Assembly: GCF_011759365.1 (NCBI RefSeq)
Contig: NZ_JAARLZ010000007.1
Span: forward strand, 211,875 to 275,874
DNA: 64,000 nucleotides
Direction: 5' to 3'
From: Luteibacter anthropi
Lineage (GTDB): Bacteria; Pseudomonadota; Gammaproteobacteria; Xanthomonadales; Rhodanobacteraceae
Shown here: positions 62,937 through 64,000 of the stretch, piece by piece
Layout of the letters: each line of letters starts with the position of its first letter
How positions within the stretch are numbered: position 1 is the stretch's first letter
Program-made: the position numbers and the translations under genes
The notes under the pieces: generated by a model
Database searches by the model: none
Told to the model about the DNA's origin: nothing
Seen by the model: the letters and a program-made list of their open reading frames with translations, nothing else

Positions 62937-63572
62937 ATGTACACGCCACGCGCTTTCGCCGAGGAACGCCTGCCCGTACTGCACGAGGCGATCCAGCGGA
63001 TCGCCTTCGGCGCACTGGTGACGGCAGGCGAGGGTGGCATCGAGGCTAGCCACCTGCCGTTCGTGCTGGAGCCCGGTGAAGGGCCGATGGGCACGCTGTA
63101 TGCGCATGTGGCCCGACCCAACGACCACATCACGCGACATGGCGGCGAAGTACTCGCCATGTTCGCCGGCCCCCATGCCTACATCTCGCCCAACGGTTAT
63201 CCCGGCAAGGCTGAGCACGGTCGCGAGGTTCCCACGTGGAACTACATCGCCGTACATGCATACGGCGTGGCCGAGACCTTTACCGACGCAAGCCGCCTGC
63301 GCTGGCTCCTTGACCGGCTGACGGAACGCAACGAACGCGAATCAAGCCAGCCGGTGCCATGGCGCGTGGAAGATGCACCCGCCGACTACCTCGAAAAAAT
63401 GTACCGCGCCATCGTCGGCATCCGCATTCCCATCACCCGCATCGACGGCAAATGGAAACTGGGCCAGAACCGCACCGACGAAGATCGCATCGGCGCCGCG
63501 ACCCTGCTATCCCAGCGCCCCGGCGACAACGAGCAAGCCATCGCCCAGGCCATGCTCTCGATCAAACCGTGA
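62937..63572 (+). CDS. PaiB-like FMN-binding protein
   Basis: A 211-residue protein of the PaiB family. IEASHLPFVLEPGEGPMGTLYAHVARPNDH, AYISPNGYPGKAEHGREVPTWNYIAVHAYG and YLEKMYRAIVGIRIPITRIDGKWKLGQNR are its standard motifs. It has an FMN-binding split-barrel fold; Bacillus PaiB is linked to control of sporulation and protease genes. It starts 3 bases after the zipA stop. Confidence 0.9.
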   Translation: MYTPRAFAEERLPVLHEAIQRIAFGALVTAGEGGIEASHLPFVLEPGEGPMGTLYAHVARPNDHITRHGGEVLAMFAGPHAYISPNGYPGKAEHGREVPTWNYIAVHAYGVAETFTDASRLRWLLDRLTERNERESSQPVPWRVEDAPADYLEKMYRAIVGIRIPITRIDGKWKLGQNRTDEDRIGAATLLSQRPGDNEQAIAQAMLSIKP

Positions 63573-63582
63573 CACCCGCTCT

Positions 63583-63610
63583 TGTAGGAGCGCGCCTCGC
63601 GCGCGACCGG
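63583..63610 (+). repeat. Single REP copy (GTAGGAGCGCGCC family)
   Basis: A forward copy only, 11 bases after the PaiB-like stop. No inverted partner follows within 100 bases. Confidence 0.85.
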
Positions 63611-63612
63611 TT

Positions 63613-63939
63613 GAAACGCATCGCTCCGTAACGAAACGACCTGTGTAACTCTGCGCTCCGCAGGGCTCGGCGTTGAGGCGTTCCGCTTGGTAGCAAGGGC
63701 TCGCCTATCGGCCTCGCACTCGGCGCGTGAGCGTGGCGGCGAACGAGGCGACGGGTGCGGCCCTTGTCGCTCCGGCCTGCGGTGTCCATCGGGAAAGGAG
63801 GAGCCGCTTACGCGGCTCAGTGTCTTATGGCTTGCGCCCCTTCAGGCCCGGTGAGCGTGCGGGGTTTCCTGACTCGGCCTCCGGCGATCTCAACCGGTCG
63901 GTGCAACACCAGCGTCTAATCGGGACGGAGGTGGGCATC
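63613..63939. other. Non-coding stretch before the last ORF
   Basis: About 330 bases with no convincing gene. The part 63690-63760 contains several imperfect complementary segments built on CTCGCC/GGCGA. GGAGGTGGG at 63927-63935 precedes the final ORF. It may be the edge of a mobile element or carry a structured RNA; nothing specific was recognised. Confidence 0.3.
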
Positions 63940-64000
63940 ATGAGCAGAACAGTCAGGCTTTGGCATCATTTATCGGCAGCCGAACGCAGGCAGATCTGGG
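63940..64000 (+). CDS. Start of a protein, possibly an IS30-like transposase (partial)
   Basis: Twenty complete codons run to the window edge, starting MSRTVRLWHHLSAAERRQIW after a strong GGAGG ribosome-binding site. The LSAAERRQIW segment resembles the first helix of the N-terminal HTH of IS30-family transposases (L-x-x-x-ER-x-x-I). Too little is visible to be sure. Confidence 0.35.
   Translation, partial: MSRTVRLWHHLSAAERRQIW

Noticed and set aside
63613..63939. tmRNA or RNase P RNA gene
   Set aside because: The conserved ends of these RNAs (for example the tmRNA tRNA-like 5' end) were not found; only weak local pairing is visible.

Overview
The window reads as a chromosomal segment of a high-GC gammaproteobacterium, most likely a Xanthomonadales member of the Rhodanobacteraceae (Luteibacter/Dyella-like). 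This rests on overall base composition, the protein families present (tandem S46 dipeptidyl-peptidases, DUF3025, a pilin-like lipoprotein, a tdh/kbl pair) and many dispersed REP-type repeats starting GTAGGAGCGCGCC. The genus is an inference. No rRNA, tRNA, CRISPR array or intact prophage was recognised. Gene density is high and most genes are core or housekeeping.

Layout. 0-8.4 kb: end of an unidentified gene, a pirin, an Mpo1-like protein, then a minus-strand block that looks like a complete alpha-hydroxyketone quorum-sensing locus (autoinducer synthase, response regulator, membrane sensor kinase) with a cytochrome c'-like gene just upstream; next tcdA, a PLP enzyme, a GIY-YIG protein and a DUF3224 protein. 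8.4-16.4 kb: a prolyl-hydroxylase-like oxygenase, an M1 peptidase with a membrane partner, a GNAT and a SET protein, a ComEA-like HhH protein, an M20 peptidase and the YggS-type PLP protein. 16.6-24.5 kb: an NlpC/P60 hydrolase, a pseudouridine synthase ending inside a REP cluster, and the threonine-degrading genes tdh and kbl separated by a giant AsmA/DUF748 protein. 24.7-29.2 kb: two S46 peptidases, one with DPP11-like and one with DPP7-like specificity residues. 29.2-30.5 kb: a small accessory islet with an Imm22-type immunity protein between two paralogous small membrane proteins. 30.5-36 kb: HIT, dienelactone hydrolase, rimO, DUF3025, typA. 36-46.5 kb: a lipoprotein carrying a pilin-like C-terminus, a 3-hydroxybutyrate-oligomer hydrolase, cyclophilin, aminotransferase, mdh, 6-phosphogluconate dehydrogenase and a second M1 peptidase. 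46.5-52.7 kb: a Pr6Pr protein, an ABC exporter, a LysR regulator divergent from an EamA transporter, and a serine hydrolase. 52.7-64 kb: asparagine synthetase preceded by an Asn-rich leader peptide and attenuator, prfB with its programmed frameshift, lysS, YciI, BolA, smc, zipA, a PaiB-like protein and the first codons of a possible transposase.

How the genes work together. The main signalling unit is the quorum-sensing block at 1.4-5.3 kb. Peptide and amino-acid use is a recurring theme: two M1 peptidases, two S46 dipeptidyl-peptidases, an M20 peptidase, tdh/kbl, and asnB under apparent attenuation. The most noteworthy items are the quorum-sensing locus, the asparagine attenuator (possibly with a leaderless leader peptide), the lipoprotein-pilin fusion and the small-protein/Imm22 islet.
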